DNA from: Sabellastarte sp. h YS-2021 | Taxonomy: Eukaryota > Annelida > Polychaeta > Sabellida > Sabellidae | Direction of reading: 5' to 3' | Assembly: GCA_964017235.1 (NCBI GenBank) | Contig: OZ024929.1 | Location: forward strand, 156,535,609 to 156,599,608 | DNA length: 64,000 nt | Shown here: piece by piece, positions 22,391 to 34,800 of the stretch | Layout: each line of letters opens with the position of its first letter | Numbering within the stretch: the stretch's first letter is position 1 | Notes under the pieces: generated by a model | Told to the model about the DNA's origin: nothing | Databases searched by the model: none | The model's input: the letters and a program-made list of their open reading frames with translations, nothing else | Position numbers and translations under genes: made by a program

Positions 22391-25300
22391 AATTTCTTTT
22401 TTTTTTTTTTTTTATTTGTCTGTAAACAATACATTTATCAATAAGAATACAGCAATATTTTCAGATAACAATTTATAACTGTACAAAGAATACAAATAAG
22501 TGATGTAGAACTATTGTAATAGAAACTTTAGAATTACAAGGGACATGTTTACTTGATCAAGGCATGTGGTTATTCACTCCATAATCAATTTCCAATTTTT
22601 CCATTTTAAGTCAAAAAAGGCCTCTTTATCTTGTAGGTTTGCCAAGAACTTTTCTTCAGCATATGTGTGCTTGAATTGATACATTAGTCTGTCTAGACAC
22701 ATAACGGTATTATTTTTAAAAGAGTCAAAAATGTATTTTTTTGTCAGGACCAGCAAAATATTTATAGGGGTTCTATTCTGATCTGACAGTAAATATCCCA
22801 GCATAATATCCAGATTATTTAATCTTAACTAACAATTTATTTTCTCTTTGACATACATTTTTATGTTTTCCCATAAAGTTACAGTAATAGGGCATTCAGT
22901 AAAAATATGCATTAATGTTTCTGGAGCATTGTCACATTTTCTACAAAGTGAAGATGATGATGCTGCTATTTTGTTTAGATAATGATTTGTTCCTAATATC
23001 CTGTAGATTATCCTCAGCTGGAACCACACTAGGCTATTATCATTTGTTGTGTTAAAACATACCTTAAATATATCACACCAAGTTGATTCATCTATATTGA
23101 GGTATAAATCTACATTCCATTTTAACTTCATCGAATGATTATTTTTTTTGTATTTATTGACGTACTTATAAAAATCTCTAGCTCCCTTATCAGATCGGTA
23201 CAGAATCTTTATATGATTTGGTATATTTGGTCTAGAGACATTGTTGTGCTGAAAATTAGTTTCTTTCAGTATATAATTACAAATACTTTTGACTCTCAAG
23301 TAATGCAGAAAGTTGATATTTCTTAGATTATATGACTTTGTCATTGTATCTAGTGACCTAAATTGGCCATTATCATCTAAAACGTCTGAGATGGAGTGGA
23401 TCCCTTTACTGTACCATTGAGAAATATAAAAAGTCTCATCTGACAATGTTTTATTGTACCATAAGGGGGTTGTCAGAATCTGTTCACTTGTGAGTAGCTG
23501 TTGATGTTTCAATATATCATATGCTGACTCAAAGACATTATTCCAAAATTTATTTGTTATATTTTTATTTAATTCAACTATATATTCAGGACCCAATCCA
23601 GTGCACTTTTCTTGGTATTTTCCAATGGTTGCTTGAAATAACTTGTTCCATGGGGCATCCGTTTGTCGTAACAATTTTCTAAACCAAGTTGTTTTTAAAC
23701 ATTAATAAACAGTTTTACATTGACCATATTAAGTCCACCTGATTGCCCATCAAGGGTTACTATATTCCTATTTATTTTGTCAGGTTTATTTGACCATAAA
23801 AATTTGTAACATAAATCTTCAATTTTTTTTAGTAATTGTGGGGTAGGGTTTGGCAACCCCAAGAATAAGTGATTTAGTTTTGCCAAAATAAAAGTTTTCA
23901 CAACTGTTACTTTTCCTATAGGTGTTAAATATCGCTTCTCCCAGATATTTATAAGATTCTTTATTTCGCAAAACTTTTTGTCATAATTGATCTCCAACAT
24001 ATCCATAAGGTTGTTTGAGAATTTTATTCCCAGTAGGTCAAAATGTGTACATCCCCATAGGAGGCCTTTGTCCAGTAATTTTTCTTTTGAATGCCTTTTT
24101 CTTCCAATCCAGACAACCCGAGTTTTTTCTGTATTCATTTTTAGCCCAGAGTAAGTTCCAAAAGTTTCCAGTGTGTTTAATGCAGCTAATAATGAGTCTT
24201 GTGAACCGTCCAAAAAGAGTGTGGTGTCGTCTGCATATTGTGTGATTTTGAATTCAACACCATTGATAAAAATACCTCTTATTTGGGGATTATGAATAAT
24301 TAATATTGTTAATATCTGTGCCGCAATTATAAATAAGTAAGGGGAGATGGGATCTCCTTGTCTACACCCACGTTGTATGTTTATGTTATCCGAGAGAAAA
24401 CCATTTTGCAAAACTTTTGCTGTAATACCTGTATTGAACAATCGAATCCATCTCTGAAAGTTGGCTCCAAAACCTAAATATGAGATAGTTTTGAAAATAA
24501 ATTCCCATGAGATGGAATTGAATGCCTTCTGAAAATCTATTGAAACTAGGAGTCCTGATGTGTTTAATTTTTCGGTAGTATGAATAATATCATATACCAA
24601 ACGGGTATTTTCGGCAATATCTCGACCCGATAGGAAACCTGTCTGAGTACTGTCAATCAAATAGTTCAGTAAAGGCTTGATTCTATTAGCAATAGCTGCT
24701 GAAGCCAGCTTATAAATGCTTGAAAGCATTGATAAGGGACGCCAATTTTTTATTTCTTCCCTGCTTTTATCTTTTTTAGGTAAACATACTATCAGGCACT
24801 GTCTTAAGGAGAGAGACAGTTTTCCTTTGTCATAACTGCTGTTTAGAGCCTTTTGAATCCAAACACCGAGCTCCCTCCAAAATATCTTTAAAAAATCTAC
24901 CGGAAAACCATCTATTCCAGGTGTTTTATTATTTTTAGTTTGCTTTAAAGCTTTGCTCAATTCTTTAATAGTTAAGTGCCCTTCAATTTGATTAATATGT
25001 TCACCATGAACTTTTTGTGTTTGACAGTGTTTCAAAACATCTTCTAGATCAATCTTTTCCAGATTTGAATCATCAATCTGGAAAAGTTTGGTGTAAAAGG
25101 ACTGGAATTCTGCAAGGATTTTTTTCTGATCAGTACTCAAGGTACCATCTCGCAATTTAATTTTTTTTGCAGTTTTCTCAATATAATTACGGTGCTCAAG
25201 AGAACAGAAGAATTTAGTAGGTTTTTCTCGATCATTTAACCATTGTACTCTTGATCGAATTTGGTGCCCCTTTATAGCATCTTCCCTAATGGTTTGAAGC

Positions 25301-26343
25301 TGTGACTTTTTTTCTAAGTAGTTATTCTACGTAGTTATTTCTAAGTAGTTAATAGTTATCGCTCCTTAGGTTTTTCTCCAAAGAATCTATCTCAGAGAGA
25401 AGGTTATTTTCAATTTCTTTCCTGAGCTTTTTCTTGTGAGAAGCATATTTGATTGTTTCGCCTCGTATTCTCAATAACAACATTTCCAGAAACAAATCAT
25501 AATCAATTTTAAGATGTAGATTATCATCTGGTATATTATGTATATTTTCCAAATTGTAAACTGGGGCTGCATATCTTAATTTCTCATCTCTTATCCAATT
25601 TTTTACAAATGCAATGTATTCCTGATCTTTCAAAAGACTAGTGTTAAACTTCCAAACACCAGGACCACGAGAAAAGTTTATAAGGTTAAGAGACAAGCTG
25701 ATTAATGAATGGTCTGTTTTGTAACCAGGTTTTATATCTAACTGAGCTACTAAGTCCAATAAAGTTTGGGAAACGATAAAATAATCTAACCTTGCTTGTT
25801 TGATGGGATTTTTTCGACGCCATGTATATCTTTGTGTATTCGGATTAAAATGACGGTATAGATCAACTAATGAGCATGTGTCAATGACATCATGCAGGAT
25901 CTCTCTTGCTTTAGGGTTATTTGACCCAACATAATTATAAGTATCAAGTTGTGGGTTTAGTGAAATATTTAAGTCACCACAGAGTATAAAATAGTCATGA
26001 TCATAATTATCTATGTAATTCTTTATATCTTGAAAAAAGATTGGATTGTCCGTATTTGGGCCATAGGCATTAATTAATAGAAAAGTCTGACCCAGGCAGT
26101 TCATATGTAATTCTTAAACAAAATTGCCACCCCAAGTGAATTAGTGCTGAATCCATGAAGAAATACCTCCCCATCCCAAATTGTTCCAACTAAACTGAGG
26201 TCAGATTCCTTTAAGTGTGTGTCTTGGACACAAAGAATATCAATATTTTTGGTTTTCAGGTAATTTAGGACATAGTTTCTTTTACTGCTATTTCAAAGCC
26301 CTTGGCAATTCATTGATAAGATGTTTAGAGTTTGAGATGACAT
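22391..26343 (-). mobile_element. Tx1/L1-like LINE, ORF2 and poly(A) tail
   Basis: The minus strand carries endonuclease, reverse transcriptase and a C-terminal Cys/His motif, then a short 3' UTR and a poly(A) tail (T-run on the plus strand at 22397-22413). A poly(A) end is the mark of the L1/Tx1 group, unlike the microsatellite-ended LINEs elsewhere in this window. A matching ORF1-type gene lies 3 kb upstream (30526-29324). No confident target-site duplication was found. Confidence 0.8.
22574..26343 (-). pseudogene. LINE ORF2: APE endonuclease, reverse transcriptase, CCHC-like tail
   Basis: The frame starts at ATG 26343 with NILSMNCQGL, then CVQDTHL. Further endonuclease motifs are CGDLN (about 25975), TWRR with RLDYFIV (about 25820-25780) and TDHSLISL (about 25715). 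The reverse transcriptase shows NNKTPGIDGFPVDF, NWRPLSML, SIDFQKAF, RGCRQGDPISPYLF and the catalytic YADD at about 24240-24229. The C-terminus has CRKCDNAPETLMHIFTECP (about 22950). Lesions: TGA at about 26295-26293, a frameshift at about 26105, a short tandem slip at 25312-25356 with a stop, a one-base frameshift at about 23690, and an in-frame TAG at 22831-22829. The family is an L1/Tx1-like non-LTR retrotransposon. The copy is inactive as read. Confidence 0.85.
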
Positions 26344-29323
26344 CGCTTTGTTATATACATTTTATATTTAGACCATGTAGTTTCACATCCACACACCTAC
26401 ATCAAGGTAATTATATCCCGTTACAGAAACAGAAACATTCCCGATCAATATTATAATGGCTCTATATTCACTCAAAACAGTGTCTATTGATATTGCTGAC
26501 TTCAAGAGCAATTTTTTAAAATTTAACTTTAAGGTATAGTAGTTATACAGACAGACAGTAAATTCCTTAAATAAGGACAAACACATATTTACATTTGAAC
26601 AGAAAAACACTATTAAAAAATTTTTACACTATATTTGAGAAATGACAGCTGAGCATATAAATTACATGCCATGCTTCCTAGGGCTGGGCATTCTCAGCTT
26701 AATTTAGTTTACGTGGAGGAGCATTTTATTAGAGCAAGGGCAATGTCTTTTCTTAGTGTTAACACTCTACCAAAACAGACCGAGTACCAGAAAAACTATT
26801 TACAATATATAAAGGCTAGCAACTGCAATCACTGTTACATGATACTAAATTATACATTTTATACTGGTACAGGCAAATGGAAATTTAATAGAGCCCACCA
26901 TTTCATTGTATCCATTAAAAGTATGGTATAATTTTTTTTTTACTAAAGTGGGAAAAAAGTACTGTCAGTTTTTGACAAATGGTTGTAATAGTACTATCGC
27001 TTAAAAGGGTAGAAGTATACCTGTATACTTGTGTATTTAAATTATAAAAGGTAATCAATTTTCATCAGAATAAAGGTACAGATACACAATAATGTGTTCA
27101 AATGATAAAACAAGATATTGTGTTGTTGTCGGTCAGAAAGTAGAACGCTAGATAAGATATAGTTTCACAGTTTCAGTCTATGTCTGAAATGTAGAGTATA
27201 TGCTACCTATTTGTGTAAAGATAAACTGTTAATCTCTAATTCTCGGTCAATGTAAAAACAACTGAACACAGGATGTATATCTTTACAATAGTGTAACAGT
27301 ATCAAATCAGCTCATATACATAAATATACTAGCAGGGACACAGAAAAAAAAGAGCAACACTGTTTAGAGAAACAAGGGGTCGGACAGTCTACTCAAAACA
27401 GGACTGAGATTTGGTATTTTCATTTAAAAACACACCCGCTGTAGGTATGGGCATACCAAAATAAGGTACTAACTATTAGTGTGACTTCTATAACACTAGT
27501 ACTAATATTCTTAATATGTTCTATTTTTTTAACACAGGCTGTTTTATTGTCAGTTTACATAGTTTAGAGAAGCAAATGTACTGATAGTCTACTAACCTCA
27601 AAAGAGATTGAGATTTGATATGTTGATTGTAAGTTCAACTGAAAAAATGCTCTAGGCATGGGCTTACCAAAAGAAATATCCTCACTAATATCGTAGCTTT
27701 TGTAACAGTGGTACAGATAGTCAATGGTTTACATAGTTTAGAGAAGCCAATGCTCTGATAGTCTACTAACCACAAAAGTGACTAAGATTTGATATGTTAA
27801 TTATAAGTTCAATTTAGAAATACTCTAGGCATGGGCATACCAGAAGAAATATCCTAACTAGTAACGTAACTTTTGTAACAGTGGTACAAATAGTCAATAG
27901 TCAAATAGTTAATATGTTACTTTTAACACACTCAAAATACACACGTTATAGTCTGTATATACAAAAACTTTATTTGCTAAATTATGCCCCTAAGGGGATG
28001 AAAGATATCCAAACACTCAATAACAACATACAATATTGCTAGACAAAGAAAAAAGAGCAAACACTGATTTATTGTTAGTTGCCGTAGTTTAGCGAAGCAA
28101 TTACTCAGACAATCTATTAATCGCAAAAACAAAACTGAGAATTGGTCTTTTCATTTTATGTTCAAAATAAAAAATGCATGGACGTGCCAAAAGAAGATTC
28201 TACATAGCAATGTGACTTCTGAAACAGTAGTACAATCAGTCTTAATATTTTCTTTTTTAACACACACAACTTGCACAAATTTTAGTCAGTATATACAGAA
28301 ATGTATATGTTACTACTTAAAAGAATACCCCTTATACTAGAGGATGTAACGTGACTTTTGTGACAGTTGTACAATTAGTCTTCACACACACTCAAAATGC
28401 ACAAGTTATAGTCAGTTTGTTTTTACTTTTTTAACACACTCAAGATACACAAGTTGAAGTCAGTATGTATGTATTACAGCTAAATTATACCCCTTATACT
28501 AGTGGCGATGAAATAATGCCCAAATACTTAGTCACAACAGCAAGCGATACCGCTGTCATGTATGTATTACTGCTAAATTATACCCCTTATACTAGTGGCG
28601 ATGAAGTAGTGCCCAAATACATAATCACACCAGCAAGCAATACCGCTATCGCTTATCACTAGAATATATCCTCTGTCAGTAACATACATTTAGCTCAAAA
28701 GTTGTAGTCTATAGCGAAACCATAAGGAATATATTCTAACTACTCATTGGACTAAAGACCGAGTCCAGCTACACGGTATCTATGTAAGGGATATATTCTA
28801 ACTACTCATTAGACTAAAGACAGAGTCCAGCTACACGGTATCTATGTCAGATTAGTTGTTATTGTATCTGATTCAGCTTAAACATATAAGCATAAAGATT
28901 GAGACAAAGAAATAACCACTTTACAATCACCGGAGGTTTGGTAAAACAAGAGCACAGTCATGTTACTAACCACAAACTGGAGAATAAATTCGTTTGGAGA
29001 CTAACCTGAGATTAAAATGGTCTGAGTATACACATACCAACAAGATATAGATGCTTGTTAATAACTTTTGTAGAGATTCAAAGAGCATATTATTAATTTA
29101 AACAGAGACAACACAAAACTTTCACATCCTTTTCGTTTTTAGCTATTTATGACGACAATCAAATATCTGAATTGAAATTGAAAATTATTACCATGGACAA
29201 ATTGTAACTTTTAAATTATTACAAAGATATTTTTAGATCTACATGCAAAGAAACTGTTGTCAAAGTTTAAAGAAAAAAGTCACCTGAATATGTCTTGGTA
29301 TACATGTGTGATATTATTTAAGT
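26344..29323. repeat. 3-kb stretch between ORF1-like and ORF2 genes, with degenerate tandem units
   Basis: No coding frame is supported. Repeated segments include TAGTTTAGAGAAGC...TGATAGTCTACTAACC with GATTTGATATGTT (around 27370, 27560, 27740, weaker at 28090). CTAAATTATACCCCTTATAC with TAGTGGCGATGAA occurs twice (28477 and 28573). GGATATATTCTAACTACTCA with CAGAGTCCAGCTACACGG occurs twice (about 28727 and 28788). The unit length in the first set is near 180 bp. It could be an unusually long inter-ORF spacer, promoter-like monomers of the LINE, or a separate insertion. Confidence 0.5.
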
Positions 29324-30526
29324 TTATTTCTTTAAGCATTCCCTCACTCTTGATAGAACAACTCCTGCTCTGTTTTTTCCTTTCCACATTTCCTTCACAA
29401 ATATGTTCTTTTCTTGTAGTGGAATCCCTGCTCCCCAAAAAGTACCCAATGGGTTGGCCTCTACAATGTCTGTATTACCAGTTTTTTGGAGAAAGTCTGC
29501 AATAACAGTGTTTTGGCTAAATTTGTTGAACACAGCTTTAAACATGCAATCTTCTGCTACACTTAGCCATTTCTTTTTATCAAAGTTTGACACACGTTTT
29601 CCAAGCTGTTTTGCCTGCTGTGGAGTTTTACAATGGAGTATTTGTTGAACAGTTGCCACATCCTTAAAGTGAGTTGCCTTTTGGAACATAAAGCATTGTT
29701 CTGAGGAGTTGAAAATATTGCCTTCAAATTCTAAAATTGTGTTGTAATGGTTACTGAGTGGTGAGCTCTTATCAAAAAAAGCCGTAATTCCCATTTCCAT
29801 CGGTGTAAACACATACTTTGGCTGTAGCTCTGTCACTGGCACGGTGTCAATGTTTTCAATATTGTAGATCTTCCCTCCAAGTAACATTTTGTCCGTAAGT
29901 AACTTTGGCTTCAAGTCTGGGCAAACCTTGAGGGCTTTGTGAAAAATCGGGACGATCACCTTTCGCCTCTGTAGAATTGCATCTGGATAGTCATCCATAA
30001 CTCTTATGCCCTGTTCTTGCAGTTTTGACTTTTTCCCCATGATAGCAAGTTTGGCTTTAAAGTTATTAACTCTCAGTAGTACAGGTCTAGCCTGTTTTTT
30101 CTTCTTTAGTCTAACATAGTGAACTCTTTCCACATCTTTTGTTTGCAGTAGTACTCCAACACCATTCAATACATTTACAACAGCTTGTTCGAGTTCTTCT
30201 GGCTTAATATCCTTAAAGCCCACAATTTTCACATTGTTTTTTCTGCTGTAGAGTTCCTGCTTAAGTAAAGCTTCTTTTAATTTCTTATTGTCGATTTGAC
30301 TCTCTAATAGTTCATTCTTAGTGATTTCCACTTCTTTCTCCAAATTTTCAATTTGGGTTTGAAGTATTGGTACTTTTTTCAGTTCTTCCAGAGCATAGTC
30401 TATTCCAGTTTCAGTAGCATTCAGCTTTTCAAGAGTCTTTTTTATTGGATCAATCTTCTCATCCAGTAACTCTGTGAAAGCAACTAATAGATCACTTTTA
30501 TCCCTTGCACTGCTTCTTGTATCCAT
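29324..30526 (-). CDS. L1 ORF1-type protein fused to a C-terminal NADAR (YbiA-like) domain
   Basis: An uninterrupted 400-codon frame. ATG 30526 is taken as the start; the frame extends nine codons further up but without an ATG. Residues 10-95 are a predicted coiled coil (ENLEKEVEITKNELLESQI). Residues 95-160 are RRM-like (SRKNNVKIVGF, then ERVHYVRL, RPVLLRVNNF). Residues 160-235 match the ORF1 C-terminal domain (RRKVIVPIFHKAL, LLTDKMLLGGKIY). Residues 248-399 are a NADAR domain: SPLSNHY, SSEQCFMFQKA with the conserved Glu (276), PQQAKQLGKRV, KFSQN, KTGNTDIVEANP, FWGAG (Trp 364) and GKNRAGVVLSRVRECL. The Asp common two residues before the conserved Trp pair is Gly here (361). NADAR proteins are known as N-glycosidases or ADP-ribose removers. 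ORF1-type proteins bind RNA in LINE particles. The fusion's role is inference. It is intact while the nearby ORF2 is broken. Confidence 0.85.
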   Translation of the reverse strand: MDTRSSARDKSDLLVAFTELLDEKIDPIKKTLEKLNATETGIDYALEELKKVPILQTQIENLEKEVEITKNELLESQIDNKKLKEALLKQELYSRKNNVKIVGFKDIKPEELEQAVVNVLNGVGVLLQTKDVERVHYVRLKKKKQARPVLLRVNNFKAKLAIMGKKSKLQEQGIRVMDDYPDAILQRRKVIVPIFHKALKVCPDLKPKLLTDKMLLGGKIYNIENIDTVPVTELQPKYVFTPMEMGITAFFDKSSPLSNHYNTILEFEGNIFNSSEQCFMFQKATHFKDVATVQQILHCKTPQQAKQLGKRVSNFDKKKWLSVAEDCMFKAVFNKFSQNTVIADFLQKTGNTDIVEANPLGTFWGAGIPLQEKNIFVKEMWKGKNRAGVVLSRVRECLKK

Positions 30527-30553
30527 TTTTGCCCTTTGTAGTTTTTTTAACAA

Positions 30554-31560
30554 TTAGAGAAATTATTTTGGATAATTTTAAAGGCAAACAGTGTTTCTTA
30601 TTTTTAACCTCAGGTACAGAACATGTACAAGTAATTGTCCTATCAAAACAAAGCTTTCACATGCACCCAGAAAGGGAAGACACAACAAACCAACCATATA
30701 TGGTTAATTTTCAATCAGCCTTAGTCCAGCATTCAATAAACACATAAAAGGCAGCCTGTATTTCCAGCTTTAACCACTAAAGAGAAACAAACACGGACAA
30801 ATTAGCTGTCCTTTGTTCAATATTTCACCAAGTTTTGGGTGTTTCTATGTTGAAAACAATATTACCAATAAATGAAAATGTTCAACTTTTCACCAAGTGT
30901 AGATTGCTTCCACGTTGACACAATATTACCTAGTCTTTAATTCATTGTTAGCCTCATACTTCTTTTTCAATTTTCTCTATATTTCCACACTTTTTCAGAT
31001 AGTTTTTTAGATCAAGATACTCTCCAACAAAAACTCTAAACCTCCATGTAAAAATTATGATTCAATTGATCATATATCCATGAGATTTAATTGTTTTTTT
31101 CCAGCCACTAGAAAGCACAACTTTCCTGTTCACTCTGCCATTCCATAATTTCTTAGTAATATGTTTGAGTAGAAAATATCTAACATGATTACTTAAAAGT
31201 ATTGCACGAAGATGTCATTTTTTTGCCAATATCTTTGTGAAAATCCACCCCATCCCCATTAATGAAAACAAGAAAACAACCTTCGAGGTAGTTACTTGAC
31301 CATGAGAAAAAGCATCTTTTGAAGCACTGAGATTCTTTGCTCTCCCAAGATTTATAAATTGTTTTAACAAAATCCCTGCATCTCCCGTTTCATCTCTTAT
31401 GATTGGACTTCTTATACTTGTAAATATCAAGGATAAAATGCATGGTCTTTTTCCAATAAACTGCTTGAAAAACAAACTTGTATTAACACCTAAAAGTGTA
31501 TATACTGTCTTGAAAAACACAGTCTTGAAGGCTCAGTGGTTACAATAAATGAACAACTGA
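30554..31560. other. No recognisable feature between the ORF1-NADAR gene and GSTK exon 1
   Basis: A+T-rich sequence of about 1 kb. A minus-strand frame of 101 codons (31520-31215) has no recognised domain. This stretch would contain the 5' end of the minus-strand LINE and distal promoter sequence of GSTK, which are head to head. Confidence 0.4.
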
Positions 31561-31741
31561 AATAATTTTATGTGGTGCATACTTAGAGTTTTAACTGACC
31601 CTTTTTGCATTGTACTCTGCGACGTGAATAGCTACTCTGCCGAATGCGTTTATCCCGGTATACGATTTCTGTGGGGGTCACGAATGAGGACAAGTAAGAG
31701 CAAAAAGCGTGTACGGATTGATCGGTACAACAATTACAACT
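31561..31741 (+). promoter_or_regulatory. Probable promoter/5' UTR of GSTK
   Basis: The 180 bp before the start codon are visibly richer in CpG than the surroundings (CTGCGACGTG, CCGAATGCGT, CCCGGTATACG, CGTGTACGGATTGATCGG). I see no obvious TATA box. The call rests on position next to the first GSTK codon and on composition. Confidence 0.35.
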
Positions 31742-31819
31742 ATGGGGACAAAAGTGGCCGGAAAGAGTGTGGAACTGTTTTATGATGTTGTGTCACCATA
31801 CTCATGGTTTGCATTCGAG
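31742..31819 (+). CDS. GSTK1: GSTK exon 1
   Basis: Twenty-six codons from ATG 31742 to GAG, followed by the donor GTAACA (phase 0). It holds the first beta strand and the SPYSW active-site loop. The N-terminus is two residues longer than the human protein and shows no strong mitochondrial presequence by eye. Confidence 0.9.
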
Positions 31820-34800
31820 GTAACATTGTAGAAGTGTTGCGTGTGTAAATGTAATCACTTTCAGTGTATGGCAGTTTCTGTGTGTAGAATTTTCACTTTA
31901 TTTAGTGGACGATAATGTGAGGTTTAACCCTTTCTCTCACCTGATTTGACATTTCTCCGCTTTCAGGTGTACAAAATATTGTGTATATTGCTTTTTAAAA
32001 TTATAAATATTATTTCTGTGTGTTTAAGTATTGTTCCTTTTGATGTTCATCACAATGGCTGTCCCAGTAAACATCTTGGGATTTGCAAACTTTTGAAAGG
32101 AAACGTTTGGTTAAAAAATGATGCGTAGGAAAGCCATTTATAATAGAAGATTTTCAAAATGTTTTGTGTACTACTCAGCCAGTGAAGTTTGTCACCACAG
32201 TGAAGTTCGTCACTTGTATTTTATGACGATATTAAAACTTCTTTACTATAACCTTACAGCACACAATTGTTCCTTGCCGTCCAAAGATTCTCTTTAGTTA
32301 AATGCAGACATTGCTTGTCCTAGGGCATTTTTACGGCAGGTGACAAACTTCACTGGAGTGACGAAATTCACTGGGCGACCAGTATACATCTGCATTTTTT
32401 GGCTAAATTGCAGAGAATTAACCTCCCGGAAATAGAGGAAAGTAGTTCTGTCAAAATATAATATATATATTTGGGGGTTGACATTTAGGTGTCAACCGTA
32501 ATTTTTCCTGCACCCCCCTATAACCAATTGAAATATAGATATTTTTGAAATGTACTGGTCATTCCACATGGCAGGCTCTGATTGGTCAATACTTTGACCA
32601 TTTGGTTGACCAAGGGGATAATGGTCGGATCTGAACTGGCCCATATTAGCCATACAGTAGAGTATCTATAGTCACTGCAAGTATTATTATTATTATGTTT
32701 TGTCATGATCTTGCAAATAAATTTTAGTTCTTTAGATGCATAATAATGTAAACATGTATAATAAAAATATAAAACCCACTTTCAGGTTTCTTTGCCTTGT
32801 AACTCACACACACTCCCTGGTGTATAGGGTTGACCATGCTTTGACCGTTGTTTTCACATCTTGGGTCAACCTGGCTGATCCCACATTGTAAATTAATAGA
32901 ATTTGCAATGGATGATGTAAAATTTTCTTCTGTTAACATCTGTGTATAAACATCCTCAAATGGTTACTGGCATTGACCTTTTCTTGACCTTTAAACTGAG
33001 CTTTGTATTTGAACTCATTTTGGGATCCTATGGTCATGGGTTTGAATTGGCTTCAGTTGCTTGTTTGCAATGAGGTTCTGCTAAACTTAATCTGCTTTAA
33101 AATTTTGGGTTGCGTGAATAATGAATATATATACAGAAAAAAATATTATTTTTTGTGCCTACAATTTGGCCTACAATTGACTGACCTGCCGACCTGTCTA
33201 CCTCTCTACCTGCCCTTGAATCAGAAACTTATGGCCTGCTGACCTGTCTACCTGTAAAATTTTCCATTTAATCAGAAAGTTTTATTATCTTATTACAAAA
33301 ACTGATGACTTGCCGAACTATACGTTTACCTGTCAACATACCTTTAACTTTGGCTCTGCCAAAGTGTGTGCACCTGATATACTTGAGACGTGGTTCTCTT
33401 ATGACAAAGATATATGGATTGCTGAAACTGATTATTATATCTACTTTTACATAATTATGCTATTTCCATTGACATCTTTCTCCAGTTACTAAATTTTACA
33501 GCGTCATAATTATATCCCCAGACGAAAGTCGGGGATATATTGGGTTCAGGTCCGTCGCGCCGCCGTAGAAATTTCCTTGTGGACACGATAACTCAAAAAC
33601 AAATTAATATTTTTTTTTCAAACTTGGTACACATGGTAAGGGTGCCCAAAGGAAGATCCCTATTTTAAGGTGACCTTAAACTCCCAGTAAAAAAGAACTT
33701 ATGGCCACCTTAAGGTCAGAAATTGGACTTTTGGCCACTTAGAGCCCTGTAGGTCACAAACTATGATGCTCAGCTGGCTGAAATTTTACCTGACAACACA
33801 TCAATATGTTCTTAGTACATGTGCCGAAAATCACGACTTTAAGTTGAGGAGAAAATTGTGTTTGAGGCCCATAAATACCCCCACTTAGGGATTTTTTGCT
33901 ATACTTTTCACATATTTTGCCCTATAATTTGGAAGTGGTAATTCTGATGAGTCTCAAACTGCGCTAGGTATAACTTTGATATGTAATCCTTGTCTGTAGA
34001 AAATTTTAGGGCTGTAGGTTTACCCAAAGGGGTCGACTTAAGGTCTCAAAAGTGCCCACAGAGACCCAATTTATGCACTTTTTGCCACTTTCAAGCACTG
34101 TAGCTTTCAAACTATGTCTCTCATCTAAGTTAAATATGATCTGGGAATAAATCTATGTGTTTTCTTATATGTGCCCCAACATTTAGGCTTTTAATAGACA
34201 GTTAACCTGTGTATCAGGACCATAAACACCCACCCGACTGACCCTTACAAGACATTTTTCACATCTTTTTCCCTGTAACTTGGAAATGGTAAGTCTGAGA
34301 AGTTTCAAACTGTATTAGATATATGTTCTGTGTGTAATCTTAGTATGTAACAGATTTTAAGTCTGAAGCTTTAATTTTGAAGGTCAAATTGAGGTCTCTA
34401 AAAGGCTCCCAAAGACCCAATATTTGGACTTTTTGCTACTTTTAAGCCCTGTGACTGTCAAACTATGTGACTGATAGAGCTCAAATCCTATCTGGGAAGA
34501 TATTAGTATGTTATTTATATATGTGCCAAAAATTAAGGCTTTAAGAAGACATTTAACCTGTGTATGAGGACCATAAATCCCCACCCAAGTGACCATTTTT
34601 AGACATTTTTCAGATATTTTGCCCTGTAACTTGGAAATGGTAAGTCTAAGAAGTTTCAAACTGTATTAGATGCATATTCTATGTGTAATCTTAGTATGTG
34701 ACAAATTTTAAGTCTGAAGCTTTAATTTGAAGGCCACATTTAGGTCTCTAGAAGGCCCCATAAAGACCCAGTATTTGGACATTTTGCCAATTTTAAGGCC

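Noticed and set aside
26105..26343. Separate small gene upstream of the LINE endonuclease frame
   Set aside because: The translation (NILSMNCQGL, CVQDTHL) is the missing start of the same endonuclease, split off by a stop and a frameshift.
31215..31520. Minus-strand 101-codon frame upstream of GSTK
   Set aside because: No domain, signal peptide or splice context; probably chance in A+T-rich DNA.
34384..34659. 91-codon minus-strand frame repeated at 63417-63692
   Set aside because: Both lie in copies of the family B repeat; the repetition comes from the duplicated DNA, and the frame is not kept in the other 350-bp units.
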